A DNA stretch of 64,000 nt. Source: Maratus speciosus. Lineage: Eukaryota > Arthropoda > Arachnida > Araneae > Salticidae. The notes under the pieces are model-generated. The model saw nothing but the letters and a program-made list of their open reading frames with translations, ran no database searches and had not been told where the DNA came from. The DNA lies in assembly GCA_963932465.1 (NCBI GenBank), contig OZ010798.1, positions 18,460,981 to 18,524,980 of the forward strand. Reading direction: 5' to 3'. A program made the translations under genes and the position numbers. Positions 43,437-55,880 of the stretch are shown one piece after another (positions within the stretch are counted from its first letter, which is position 1; every line of letters starts with the position of its first letter).

Positions 43437-45369
43437 AGTTTGTTACATTATCTATATGCAGAAGACCTTCTAAATAAAAATTAATGTAGCATTACAAGCA
43501 TTAATTAATCGATATTATTCCTAATCCAGCAGTACGAGTCACATTTTATAATATGGAATGTTCTCGTCTTTATTTGACAGCTGTATATTTCAAAAAAGTA
43601 AATAAAAAAAGCGGAAACTATCTTCTTACATGTACACTAAAAGCAACAATTTTTATTTTATGCACAGCTTAAAATCGAAGTAACTTTTTTGATATTTTCA
43701 TTTGAATATTTTTTTATTCTTTGCTGAAATTATTTCTTCAGTTTACAATATGTAATGTGATATACATAATTGAAGATCTAAGTGGAAGAACATGTTAAGT
43801 AACAAAAATTACACTTGAAGAAATTTGATGTGAAAGATTTTGTTGACAAATTTTAATGATTTATTTTCTGTTTGATACCATGCGTTTAAAATATTAACAG
43901 GTCTGGTACTAAACTCTATCAAAAAACTTATTCATATTTAATTTTTAAATATTAAAAAATATTAATTGCGTTATTAAATTTTAAAATATTAAATATTAAT
44001 AAATAATGTCTTAAATCTTCAAGGCTAAATAGAATTTTTGTATTTTAGCTTTACCACGTGATAGAATACCTGATAACACTTTCGTCCAAAAGATAACATA
44101 ATTTTAAAGAAAATGTAGCATAACATGTTCTTCCATTCAGCTCTTCATTTCTGAATCATAATTCAATTCACAGATATTTTACAATTGTTGTAATCTGTGA
44201 CATGTTAATTTTCTTCCTTGAATTTAACTTTTGAATATAATTTGTATTATTTCCACATGGATTATAAATTTATAGATATGAGAGTATGAACTCTTTTCAA
44301 ATTTTAATGGATGATGTATGGATAAACCTTGACATAGGTAACTTTGAAAGTAAATTATTTCTTAAAGATAATATAAAAAACAGTATGTATACACATATTT
44401 TATTTCAATCAAAAAACTTTTTAGATATTTTAGGCCTATTTACTCAGTATTTGCAACATTTTGTTTAGTATGTCTTTTTACCAAGTGGAATATCTGATTT
44501 GATGAAATATTGTATTCAAGCATCTTTCTCATATTTTTAATTAAAAATTCCATTTAATGTTAAAAAGTGCTGAAAAAAGTTAGCATAAAATTCAACATTA
44601 GTGTACAAAAGGCAAATGATAATTATAGATTAGAAAATATATATGTATTGCAATACATTTTTGTCTGAGTCAAAAGAAAAATATGACTTATTCCCCTGTT
44701 TAATCCTCTAGCATATGCTCCAATGCATAAATTTTTATGACAAAAGTGATATTCTTAAACTGTTCTGAAATCAGGCACTGAAATTAACCGAAGGTTATTG
44801 TTATTCCTTAACTGAACTTCTCCCTTTAGATTAAAACTGATCTCACCTATTTCCAATGTCGTTTTGTGGGTCTTTGATAAATTTGTTCTATGCTGGCTCT
44901 GTAGAAAATAGACATATTTATTAATTACTTCATGTTTTAAAGGTTTATTTCTCTGATAATGTAATTGATACTGTGTAGCTCTGATAAAAAATAAAAACAG
45001 GAACTGCTTAAACCACTTGTCTGTTACCAAATTAACGGGTCATTTGATTTCATTTTAGGAAAGTCTGGCCCTTTATTTTCTCTCTTATTTCTTCCTATTC
45101 TATGGGAGAATCATAACCCTAACTCCCACATAGCAACTTGTCAACCCTACAGGTTTTGGCACCTTCTGAAGCCGACTATACCCAGAGACTTTCTAATCAG
45201 AGTCGCATAGTATGTATATGGTGAAACAAACAATATCTAAAAAGATGTTCAACAAAACGGAAAAAAAAACGAAGATATTTAATACATTTTTATGATGACT
45301 CAGAACAATGAATTAAATATTTAAAAATTTATATATGTATGGGCAAAGCAGTATAGAGTAAAATAGAAT
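43437..45369. other. Unassigned AT-rich DNA
   Basis: Frames at 44286-44468 and 44755-45030 lack recognisable motifs. No terminal repeats or RNA genes seen in this 1.9 kb. Confidence 0.4.
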
Positions 45370-46332
45370 TAGGGATGCACCGAATAGTGATTTTGGCCGA
45401 ATACCGAATATTCGGCTAGCCGAATAGTAACTGCTAGGCCGAATACCGAATATTCGGCTTGTCCAATAATTTTATATTTCAAAGTTTAAAGGCATTAATA
45501 TGTTAAATTTTAAAATAGTTTTATATAATATTTAAAACAGAAACTTTCAATATGATAATCAAGAGCTTTTTTCAAGTAAACTTTATTCTGAAAAAAATCT
45601 GCTTTGAGTTATTTAAGAAGAGGATAGTTAATAAAACTCTTTTAATTAATAAAATTTTAAATTTCATGGCTTATTCTGAGAATTAAAACAAATGAATAAA
45701 ATTTTCTTAAATTCTAAAATAAACATTTTAAAACCAAAGAGAAATTGTGAAAAAATTGGAAGAAAAATTGTACAGGACCATATATTATTTGTTTGTCAGG
45801 AAAAGACTAAAGTAAAAATAAATAAATAATACAATCTATTCAAATTTTATATGGTAGCAACTCGGCAAGAATAACTGTTCTACTCCCATTGATTAAGCAA
45901 GGAAGTTTTTAAATGCATCCTAGATCGGTGTCTGGGGTGGGCGATCATTTTCAGAGATTGTAAACGTTCTTAAAATCTTAGGAAGAAACAGATTATTTAC
46001 TGGACAATGACCAGGAACTTGCATTTGTATATCATTAATTCCTATGAAAATCCTCGTGATTGGTTAATTTTCTTAAATAATACTTAACAAACAGCAAATA
46101 AATAATGTAAAAACATTCTCTTTTATTTAAATATATGATTCTGATTCTAATTATTCTGAATATCTTTATAAGTTGACTGTTAAACGTAGAAAAGGTATAA
46201 GGTTTTTAAAAATATGTTTTAAAAGTTTTTTTAAGTATTCGGTTTTGCCGAATATTTCGATATTCGGCCAAACCGAATATTCGGTAACATGGTCGAATAC
46301 CGACTAGATACCGAATATTCGGTGCATCCCTA
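45370..46332. mobile_element. hAT-type miniature element, TAGGGATGCACCGAATA ends, perfect 8-bp duplication
   Basis: Left TAGGGATGCACCGAATAGTG and right, reversed, TAGGGATGCACCGAATATTC are inverted. The 8-bp AATAGAAT is exact at 45362-45369 and 46333-46340. Both subterminal regions are dense arrays of CCGAATATTCGG and variants. Its right half is duplicated at 52310-52732. Confidence 0.93.
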
Positions 46333-47299
46333 AATAGAATGTACTAGAAGATCAAAAACCAAAAAGTTTGTACTTATAAAAGTTCTTTCTGACATTTAAA
46401 AAAAATTATAAAAAATATAGAAGATAATAGAAATTTTGAAAATAATAGATTATTAATTAATAATAGATTTTTCTATCTTTGTCTTCCCATGTTAAATCAT
46501 ATTTGGTATATTAATTTTATGAAATAATGTAATTGTTTCAGAATTCTACATTGTATTTACATATTTAAAACATATATATCTGGATATTTTTTCTGCATGT
46601 AAACATAATTAATTTAATTTTCTCCAATGATATGTATAATTGCTTGTTTATCCAATTTATCTAATTCGTGATAAATGAATAAATCTTGTAAATTATTTTG
46701 ACTATTTTTTTTATGTAAATCTTTTGTGAATTTCTTAAAGTAAAAAAGAAATGAAAGGTTATTTTTCTATCATGGTTAACAAAATATTTTATGGGTATTT
46801 ATGAATTTTACTTTCATAATTATTTATTGACAGTTGGAATATTTGCATTTGTTATGAAAACATTTATTTATAAGTAGATCAAATCAGTTTAAAATGGAGT
46901 ATAAATTGACTATTCAGTTTTGTTCATAATTATAGAACATGCTTTATTCAAATTTTTTTTAGATTAACATATTTTTTTTAAAACATGCTTTTCGTAAAAA
47001 ATGGCAGAGTGTGAACATATATTTTGTCTGATAAAACTGCTACAGTGAGATTGCACTGTATTCCTTCTAGTGTTTTTTTTTTCTTATTTAGAATATATTA
47101 GGGAAATGTTTTTTTCTTCTTCTTCTTCTTTTTGTGTATTTAAACGAAACCTTTAAATTGTAATTATCACAATCTGTGATAGATAAATTTGTAGATCTGG
47201 ATGAGAATTGTAAATAAGGATTGGAATGGAATAAAATTGGCAGATTTGCCATAAGTCACATGAAAATAACATTTTATATTTATACATAATCTTTATTCA

Positions 47300-47420
47300 T
47301 TGATTCATTTTAGTAATATTTAATTGATTCATTTTAGTAATATTTATTTGTTTCATTTTAGTAATATTTATTTCATTTTCGTAATATTTATTTGATTCAT
47401 TTTAGTAATATTAAATTGAT
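47300..47420. repeat. 23-bp minisatellite (copy 1)
   Basis: The unit TTCATTTTAGTAATATTTAT with a TTG or TGA joiner repeats about five times. Copy 2 (53697-53840) has one extra unit. Confidence 0.85.
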
Positions 47421-48014
47421 TCTTTTTAAAGGTGTTCTTAATTATATAAATACGTAGCACGTATAGTCTTCGTTCGGTCCATCTGTCTGTCCGTCCGCGT
47501 ATAACAGTGCAAAAACTACCCAACCGAATGGTCTGAAATTTTAAGTATGTAATTGTTGCAAAATGTTGCCCAGTCATTTCAAATTTTATAAAAATCGGAT
47601 GTATAGTTTAAAGACAGGGACAGTCAAAAGTTTTCCGTTACATGACGGCCCATGGGGAAAAATAATTGCAAGTGCATTTTAATGATGTTACAGCCTTTCG
47701 AACAGAATGAAATTGATATGCACTTATGAAGTGCACTAAAGTATACATTCAGTACAATATGCTGTGCAAAAAATTTTTTATAGAACTAGTTATAATACGA
47801 ACGCACCTCATTTGCCACGTTTGACGTGCAATTTCCAACTTGTTTAAATTTGTAAAGTATCAGGTTCCTCGGAAAATAATGGCAGAGTTTTGATGCTTCC
47901 ATGTTTCATTTCTGTCCAGTGCATGTAGATGGATCAATCCAATTGCAGCACTAATCATATGCATGCTAGGTTCAGTCAACGGGAAATAATGCGTTTAATA
48001 TATGGTTTCAGTGT

Positions 48015-48436
48015 TTAAGAGGCTACTTCAGTCAAATGAAAAGACGCATTCGCTAATGCTAATCCTATGGAAGAAATTTATAAAGATATCTTTGTCGCAT
48101 TTCAATATTTTTAAATGATTTCTTTTGCATTGAATAGTTGAGATCGAACTGCTTGCAGGCCGTTTTTTACTTTTTCGATTTTGATTGCAGATATTTTTTA
48201 TGAGGATGCTTTTGCTTTCGAAACCGGTTCCGAAAATGAAAGTGTCCTCATAAGAAATATCTGCAATCAAAATCGAAAAAGTAAACAACGGCCTTTGTAC
48301 AGATCAATCTCAACTATTCAATGCAAAAAAAATCATTTAAAAATATTGAAATGCGACCGAGATATCGTTATAAATTTCTTCCGTAGGATTAGCATTAGCG
48401 AATGCGTCTTTTCGTTTGACTGAAGTAGCCTCTTAA
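48015..48436. mobile_element. 422-bp near-perfect palindrome bounded by TTAA (copy 1)
   Basis: TTAAGAGGCTACTTCAGTCA at the left and its complement at the right, with almost continuous pairing to a centre at AAACCGGTTCC (48221-48231). Arms are about 205 bp. The reading frames on both strands here (86 and 80 codons) encode nearly the same peptide, as expected of a palindrome, and are not genes. TTAA at both ends fits piggyBac-type target choice. Confidence 0.92.
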
Positions 48437-48689
48437 CCTACAGTAATTCTTAATGTTTTAGCAGTGCTCCAGAAATTATGTGGTTAAAGAAGAGTTACGT
48501 AAGATTTTACAGCATAAATATATAATTTGTTAACACTATTTCTATCGGTGTCATATGACACCTTTTGAAAGACTTCGATTTATGACTTTTCATTTGTAAG
48601 TTTTAGATTCAAACAATTACAAATAATTTTTAATGCATTGAAAAGTTTTTTATGCTTATTGCATTCAAAAACTACGAACAAAATAAACA

Positions 48690-49460
48690 TAGATCAAAAC
48701 TTTAAATAGGTCTCATTTGACAGCAGTAGAAATAGTGTTGAAAATGCAACCCAAGCTTATTGAAATGTAATCGAGGAATTGCATCAGGGTATGGAAACAA
48801 CATCGGAACTCCCCATAAATTGATGGTTTAAAATTTAGCAAGATCTTCAAGATGAGAGATGTAGATGGTGACATTCCACGCTTGATGAAAACATGATTGC
48901 CTTAATTTGTCATCAGAATTAAATTCATGGCCTAAAAAGGCACAAGTTGTTTAAACACTTAAAAGTTACCGAAAAAAATCCCGAACTTAGTTTAGAAGTT
49001 TGGTGAATAATGCGTTCTCCGGAATTATTTTTCTAATAAAACCTTCTTCAAGTGACCAGGAAAAAAAGGAATTTGTTTCATTTTCTCCAAAGAAATGGGT
49101 CGCTCATGGAGGGAGTTCAACTAGGATGGTCTCTGAATGGAGGCGAAATTAGTATTGAGCCTATGGGAATAAATTTCGTTCCATGAAAAATTGGTCGTTC
49201 AGGGAGGGGGTCGCTTAATGGAGGTGGTCGCACAAGGAGGTTTCACTGTAATCATAAATCAAAACTTTAAATGGATCTCATTTGACACCAGTAGAAATAG
49301 TGTTGAAAATGCAGCCCAAGCTTGTTGAAATGTAGTCGAGGGATTGCATCAGGATGTGGAAACAACATCGCAACTCCCCATAAATTGATGGTGTAAAATT
49401 TGGCAGGATCTTCAAGATAAGAGATGCAGCGGGGGAAATCCCATGCTTGATAATGACAGG
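48690..49460. repeat. Two about 200-bp direct repeats around a Tigger-like solo end (copy 1)
   Basis: 48690-48895 and 49257-49460 share CAGTAGAAATAGTGTTGAAA, CTCCCCATAAATTGATGGT and GCAAGATCTTCAAGAT-type blocks, offset about 567 bp. Between them, up to 49250, lies GGAGGTGGTCGCACAAGGAG then GTTTCACTGTA, the right end of another Tigger-like family. One explanation is an element insertion followed by partial duplication. Confidence 0.75.
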
Positions 49461-51170
49461 CTGAAAGAAACTGTATCCTCAACTCAAATAGTTCTAGAGA
49501 TTTCACTGAACAGTTTGTTGTTTCAACAACAACCATTTCCCAACATCTTTGGCTGTTGGAAAGAGCTAAGAAGCTCGATACATGGGCACCAGATGAATTG
49601 AGGCAATTCTCAAATTTCCTGCTCAACGACGCGAACTTTTTGACACATTTTCGTACTCTTTTTTAAACGTAAAGGCATAAAATTAGCAGGTCTGACTATT
49701 AAAGGGATTTGAAATCAAAGCATCTTTTCTTTTTTTTTTTGATAAGTTAATTACTTGTAGAGTTATAAGCGATTTTGGTACATGTTTTACGTCTTTCTCG
49801 AGCCGCCATGTGTGGTTCAAAACGCCTACTTTGACAGTATTTTCTAACAGATCTTCTGCCTTTATCAAAAAATGGAAAAATCTTTCGATTACATAGTTTC
49901 TGAAGAAGAACACGTTCCAATTTCATGCATTTCCGAACATGAATGTATTCAGAAATGTGTCTGACAGAAGCTACTTTGGATTTAAGAAAAGCAATGTCAT
50001 TTCAAATTTGCAGTATAATCTTTCTTCGAAAACCCCTTGCCCAACTTACCACTTACTGATTTCCATATCTGACCAGTTATCGAAAGGGAAAGACATTCAG
50101 AAATCGAGAAGAGGCAGAAGATGCCTTTCTAAATTTTATTAGATCTAAAGAAGCTAAAATTCTTTCTAACTGGTATTGAAGCACCAGTAACTCATTCGCA
50201 CAAGTATTTAGATGATAGTGGGGGCTATTTTGGAAATAAAAGAAGAGTTTTTTACTGTAGCACATATTGTGTTTCATTCCTTATCTCTAAATCTGCCATT
50301 TTTTTTCTGAACAACCTGATATTAACAAACAGTTATTAAAAAATCTTTTATTTATGAAATTTTAAAATATGATTTTAATAATTTATTTATAGTTTTACCG
50401 TTTACTAGAACATACACCATGGTTAAACTATTTTAAGTGGAATCACAAATGCTCTTTAATTATTACCCATTGATTTATTATCATAGTTTATTTTAAGTTG
50501 ATGATTTTATGGTGAATGTGCTGGGAAATCATTAAGTTTATTTATATATGTTTGATTTCAAATTTTTTCACTTGAAAAAATAGAACTGGGTGCCTATTTA
50601 TTTGTAAATTTTTTCCTTGCATGTTGAAAAATAAAAAATTGGTATTGAATAAGTTTTGCTTTTCATTTTGGCAAAGAATCTTTTTATGATGTGCAACTGC
50701 ATTCAGGGAATGTTTGTTCCGAAACATGATTACATCATGTATCCCAATTGCCAGCCAATTGAAGATTAGTGTAAGTTCTAAATCTTTTTTTCCTGAAGAC
50801 GCACAACTTTTACACGTTTACATACCAAATTATGAATTTAAAAAACAATCTCCTTGCATTGCTATGATACATTTGAAAATATATTCACTAAAAATTAAGA
50901 TATAACTTTCGCTTGTTAATTACGGCTAATTACTTCATATGGTACTTCAAAGTACCGTTGGGTGATAAAACTTGGACCAAAAATCGAGACTTACAAGGAA
51001 GGTCTCCATACGGGCATATTCAGAAAAATCTGAAAAAAATACAGAGTGCTCTTCTCATGTGGATATATATGTTTATAAAAAAAATTTTGGCGGAACCTCG
51101 ATTGAACGTTCGAAAAAAAATAATGGAAATTTCGTCCATTTGGCGATTTATCATCGGTTGGCGATGAAAT
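49267..51170. other. Decayed, unidentified coding-like region (copy 1)
   Basis: Scattered pieces read like protein but across different frames, e.g. NREEAEDAFLNFIRSKEAKI (plus strand, about 50100-50160) and EDAQLLHVYIPNYEFKKQS (about 50800-50850), plus a 119-codon minus frame (49267-49626). All recur in copy 2 with few changes. I cannot name the family; a dead transposon is likeliest. Confidence 0.35.
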
Positions 51171-51519
51171 GAAATTTCGAAAAATACATTTTCTTGTCGA
51201 ATACTCTTTAAGATAAAAATGTTTCATATTAAACTTGTTTAAATAAATTTAATGTAAATAACTATAGTTTTGTCAGTTTTAATTTGATTTAACTATAGTT
51301 TTGTTTTATATGTATGTATATATATATACTTATAATGAAAGTTAAATACCAAATTTTATGAATTAAAACAAAATTAAAATTATTTCAATATCTCAAAATT
51401 AAGTCCAATTGTGCACTGTCTCTTCAATTTTGTTGCTATGGAAACGACGAATTCTTTGATATTGAAATGAATAACTGGTAAATGAGTGTTTCCTTTATTT
51501 TAGAATACGCTTAAATATG

Positions 51520-52309
51520 TGGAGCAAACATTCAAACCGTGTTTTCTCACAAAAAAATAAAAAATGAGTTATTGTTATTTTTATGAACTCTGTGTTAAAT
51601 TGCACAGAAATAAATGGTATTTTTTACAAAAAAAAATTTTTCTCCGATTATAAATCAATTTTAAAACTTGACGTTTCAATCAAAGAGTGTTTCCTCCAAA
51701 GCCTGCATTCAATCAAGCAGTGATTTCTCCAGTCTGCCAATCACAGTTGTCACTTAATGTGTACTTTCGAAACCTACCATACATATCACAATTGAAACGG
51801 ATTGTTTTAGAAAAAAATAAGAGAACTGTTAAAGTTAAAGGCTTCCAGAATTATAGATTTCAAGATCTAAATGAAGAATATGATGTAAATCTTCTTAAAA
51901 AGGGAGTTACTGTTGCCTTGTTCAAAGGGTTGTTTTAGAATATCTTCCTCTTAGCCGCGCCATACCAGTTAAAAAGAACAAAGATGTTAAAAAACTTTTG
52001 AAGGTAATGTATAGTGAACAGTGGCAAAATCAACCTGATGATATATTCAAATGATACAACCACATTATCCATGATTGATAAGACTGCAATAAAGAAGAGG
52101 GATATGTGTATAACTGTCTAGATGAAGATATTGGTTTTAAAATTTGAAGTGGATTTCTGGCAAACGAGTATTTATTTAGTAAATATTTAATGAATACTAC
52201 TAGGTACCATAATCTGTCATTTTATTTTAATAATAATCAACTGAAATTCGGTATTTATTCAAATAAAATAATGCTATTGTATTACGTTTGTATTATTACG
52301 TATTAAGTT
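51520..52309 (+). pseudogene. Spacer between duplication copies with a decayed unidentified gene fragment
   Basis: From 51687 an 83-codon frame reads FPPKPAFNQAVISPVCQSQL and GFQNYRFQDLNEEYDVNLL, ending LFKGLF and a stop. One frame over, the text continues LEYLPLSRAIPVKKNKDVKK, then VMYSEQWQNQPDDIFK and YNHIIH, to about 52080, so a frameshift splits one former protein. The composition is protein-like. The part PVKKNKDVKKLL recalls C-terminal tails of some arthropod transposase-domain proteins, but this is only an impression. Confidence 0.4.
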
Positions 52310-54433
52310 TGTAAACGTTCTTAAAATCTTAGGAAGAAACAGATTATTTACTGGACAATGACCAGGAACTTGCATTTGTATATCATTAATTCCTATGAAA
52401 ATCCTCGTGATTGGTTAATTTTCTTAAATAATACTTAACAAACAGCAAATAAATAATGTAAAAACATTCTCTTTTATTTAAATATATGATTCTGTTTCTA
52501 ATTATTCTGAATATCTTTATAAGTTGACTGTTAAACGTAGAAAAGGTATAAGGTTTTTAAAAATATGTTTTAAAAGTTTTTTTTAAGTATTCGGTTTTGC
52601 CGAATATTTCGATATTCGGCCAAACCGAATATTCGGCAGACCGAATAGTTTGCTATTCGGCCAAACCGAATATTCGGTAACATGGCCGAATACCGACTAG
52701 ATACCGAATATTCGGTGCATCCCTAAATAGAATGTACTAGAAGGTCAAAAACCAAAAAGTTTGTACTTATAAAAGTTCTTTCTGACATTTAAAAAAATTA
52801 TAAAAAATATAGAAGATAATAGAAATTTTGAAAATAATAGATTATTAATTAATAATAGATTTTTCTATCTTTGTCTTCCCATGTTAAATCATATTTGGTA
52901 TATTAATTTTATGAAATAATGTAATTGTTTCAGAATTCTACATTGTACTTACATATTTAAAACATATATATCTGGATATTTTTTCTGCATGTAAACATAA
53001 TTAATTTAATTTTCTCCAATGATATGTATAATTGCTTGTTTATCCAATTTATCTAATTCATGATAAATGAATAAATCTTGTAAATTATTTTGACTATTTT
53101 TTTATGTAAATCTTTTGTGAATTTCTTAAAGTAAAAAAGAAATGAAAGGTTATTTTTCTATCATGGTTAACAAAATATTTTATGGGTATTTATGAATTTT
53201 ACTTTCATAATTATTTATTGACAGTTGGAATATTTGCATTTGTTATGAAAACATTTATTTATAAGTAGATCAAATCAGTTTAAAATGGAGTATAAATTGA
53301 CTATTCAGTTTTGTTCATAATTTATAGAACATGCTTTATTCAAATTTTTTTTTAGATTAACATATTTTTTTTTAAAACATGCTTTTCGTAAAAAATGGCA
53401 GAGTGTGAACATATATTTTGTCTGATAAAACTGCTTGAGATTTCACTGTATTCCTTCTAGTGTTTTTTTTTTCTTATTTAGAATATATTAGGGAAATGGT
53501 TTTTTTTTTTTTTCGTCTTCTTCTTTTTGTGTATTTAAACGAAACCTTTAAATTGTAATTATCACAATCTGTGATAGATAAATTTGTAGATCTGGATGAG
53601 AATTGTAAATAAGGATTGGAATGGAATAAAATTGGCAGATTTGCCATAAGTCACATGAAAATAACATTTTATATTTATACATAATCTTTATTCATTGATT
53701 CATTTTAGTAATATTTAATTGATTCATTTTAGTAATATTTATTTGTTTCATTTTAGTAATATTTATTTGTTTCATTTTAATAATATTTATTTCATTTTCG
53801 TAATATTTATTTGATTCATTTTAGTAATATTAAATTGATTCTTTTTAAAGGCGTTCTTAATTATATAAATACGTAGCACGTATAGTCTTCGTTCGGTCCA
53901 TCTGTCTGTCCGTCCGCGTATAACAGTGCAAAAACTACCCAACCGAATGGTCTGAAATTTTAAGTATGTAATTGTTGCAAAATGTTGCCCAGTCATTTCA
54001 AATTTTATAAAAATCGGATGTATCGTTTAATGACAGGGGCAGTCAAAAGTTTTCCGTAACAGGACGGCCCATGGGGAAAAATTATTGCAAGTGCATTTTA
54101 ATGATGTTACAGCCTTTCGAACAGAATGAAATTGATATGCACTTATGAAGTGCACTAAAGTATGCATTCAGTACAATATGCTGTGCAAAAAAATTTTTAT
54201 AGAACAAGTTATAATACGAACGCACCTCATTTGCCACATTTGACGTGCAATTTCCAACTTGTTTAAATTTGTAAAGTATCAGGTTCCTCGGAAAATAATG
54301 GCAGAGTTTTGATGCTTCCATGTTTCATTTCTGTGCAGTGCATGTAGATGGATCAATTCAATTGCAGCACTAATCATATGCATGCTAGGTTCAGTCAACG
54401 TGAAATAATGCGTTTAATATATGGCTTCAGTGT

Positions 54434-54856
54434 TTAAGAGGCTACTTCAGTCAAATGAAAAGACGCATTCGCTAATGCTAATCCTATGGAAGAAATTTAT
54501 AAAGATATCTCGGTCGCATTTCAATATTTTTAAAGGATTTCTTTTGCATTGAATAGTTGAGATAGAACTGCTTGCAGGCCGTTTTTTACTTTTTCGATTT
54601 TGATTGCAGATATTTTTTATGAGGATGCTTTTGCTTTCGAAACCGGTTCCGAAAATGAAAGTGTCCTCATAAGAAATATCTGCAATCAAAATCGAAAAAG
54701 TAAACAACGGCCTTTGTACAGATCAATCTCAACTATTCAATGCAAAAAAAAATCATTTAAAAATATTGAAATGCGACCGAGATATCGTTATAAATTTCTT
54801 CCGTAGGATTAGCATTAGCGAATGCGTCTTTTCGTTTGACTGAAGTAGCCTCTTAA
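54434..54856. mobile_element. 423-bp near-perfect palindrome bounded by TTAA (copy 2)
   Basis: Same structure as 48015-48436, with the centre AAACCGGTTCC at about 54640. It differs by a handful of substitutions and one A in a homopolymer. Confidence 0.92.
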
Positions 54857-55109
54857 CCTACAGTAATTCTTAATATTTTAGCAGTGCTCCAGAAATTATG
54901 TGGTTAAAGAAGAGTTACGTGAGATTTTATAGCATAAATATATAATTTGTTAACACTTTCTATCAGTGTCATATGACACCTTTTGAAAGACTTCGATTTA
55001 TGGCTTTTCATTTGTAGTTTTAGACTCAAACAATTACAAATAATTTTTAATGCATTGAAAAGTTTTTTATGCTTATTGCATTCAAAAACTACGAACAAAA
55101 TAAACATAA

Positions 55110-55880
55110 ATCAAAACTTTAAATAGGTCTCATTTGACAGCAGTAGAAATAGTGTTGAAAATGCAGCCCAAGCTTATTGAAATGTAATCGAGGAATTGTA
55201 TCAGGGTATGGAAACAACATCGGAACTCCCCATAAATTGATGGTTTAAAATTTGGCAAGATCTTCAAGATGAGAGATGTAGATGGTGATATTCCACGCTT
55301 GATGAAAACATGATTGGCTTAATTTGTCATCAGAATTAAATTCATTGCCTAAAAAGGCACAAATTGTTTAAACACTTAAAAGTTACCGAAAAAAAATCCC
55401 GAACTTAGTTTAGAAGTTTGGTGAATAATGCGTTCTCCGGAATTATTTTTCTAATAAAACCTTCTTCAAGTGACCAGGAAAAAAAGGAATTTGTTTCATT
55501 TTCGCCAAAGAAATGGGTCGCTCATGGAGGGAGTTCAACTAAGATGGTCTCTGAATGGAGGTGAAATTAGTATTGAGCCTATGGGAATAAATTTCGTTCC
55601 ATGAAAAATTGGTCGTTCAGGGAGGGGGTCGCTTAATGGAGGTGGTCGCACAAGGAGGTTTCACTGTAATCATAAATCAAAACTTTAAAAGGGTCTCATT
55701 TGACACCAGTAGAAATAGTGTTGAAAATGCAGCCCAAGCTTGTAGAAATGTAGTCGAGGAATTGCATCAGGATGTGGAAACAACATCGCAACTCCCCATA
55801 AATTGATGGTGTAAAATTTGGCAGGATCTTCAAGATAAGAGATGCAGCGGGGGAAATCCCATGCTTGATAATGACAGGCT
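55110..55880. repeat. Direct repeats around a Tigger-like solo end (copy 2)
   Basis: Counterpart of 48690-49460, with the Tigger-like end finishing at 55668. Confidence 0.75.

Larger units (their letters stand above)
45958..51519. repeat. Segmental duplication, copy 1 (about 5.56 kb)
   Basis: Starts at TTGTAAACGTTCTTAAAATC inside the hAT-type element and ends at ACGCTTAAATATG. Paired with 52310-57943 by long runs of identity broken by scattered substitutions and small indels (offset 6351 at the start, 6419 by 47370, 6425 by 50970). Every feature between (minisatellite, palindrome, direct repeats, decayed frames) is present in both copies. Confidence 0.95.

Noticed and set aside
48028..48423. 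Conserved overlapping frames on both strands, repeated at 54447-54806
   Set aside because: They are the two arms of a palindrome; similarity between strands and copies follows from the structure and the segmental duplication.
50913..51172. Overlapping frames conserved between duplicate copies (also 57338-57597)
   Set aside because: Conservation is fully explained by recent duplication; three frames are equally open and none has a family match.
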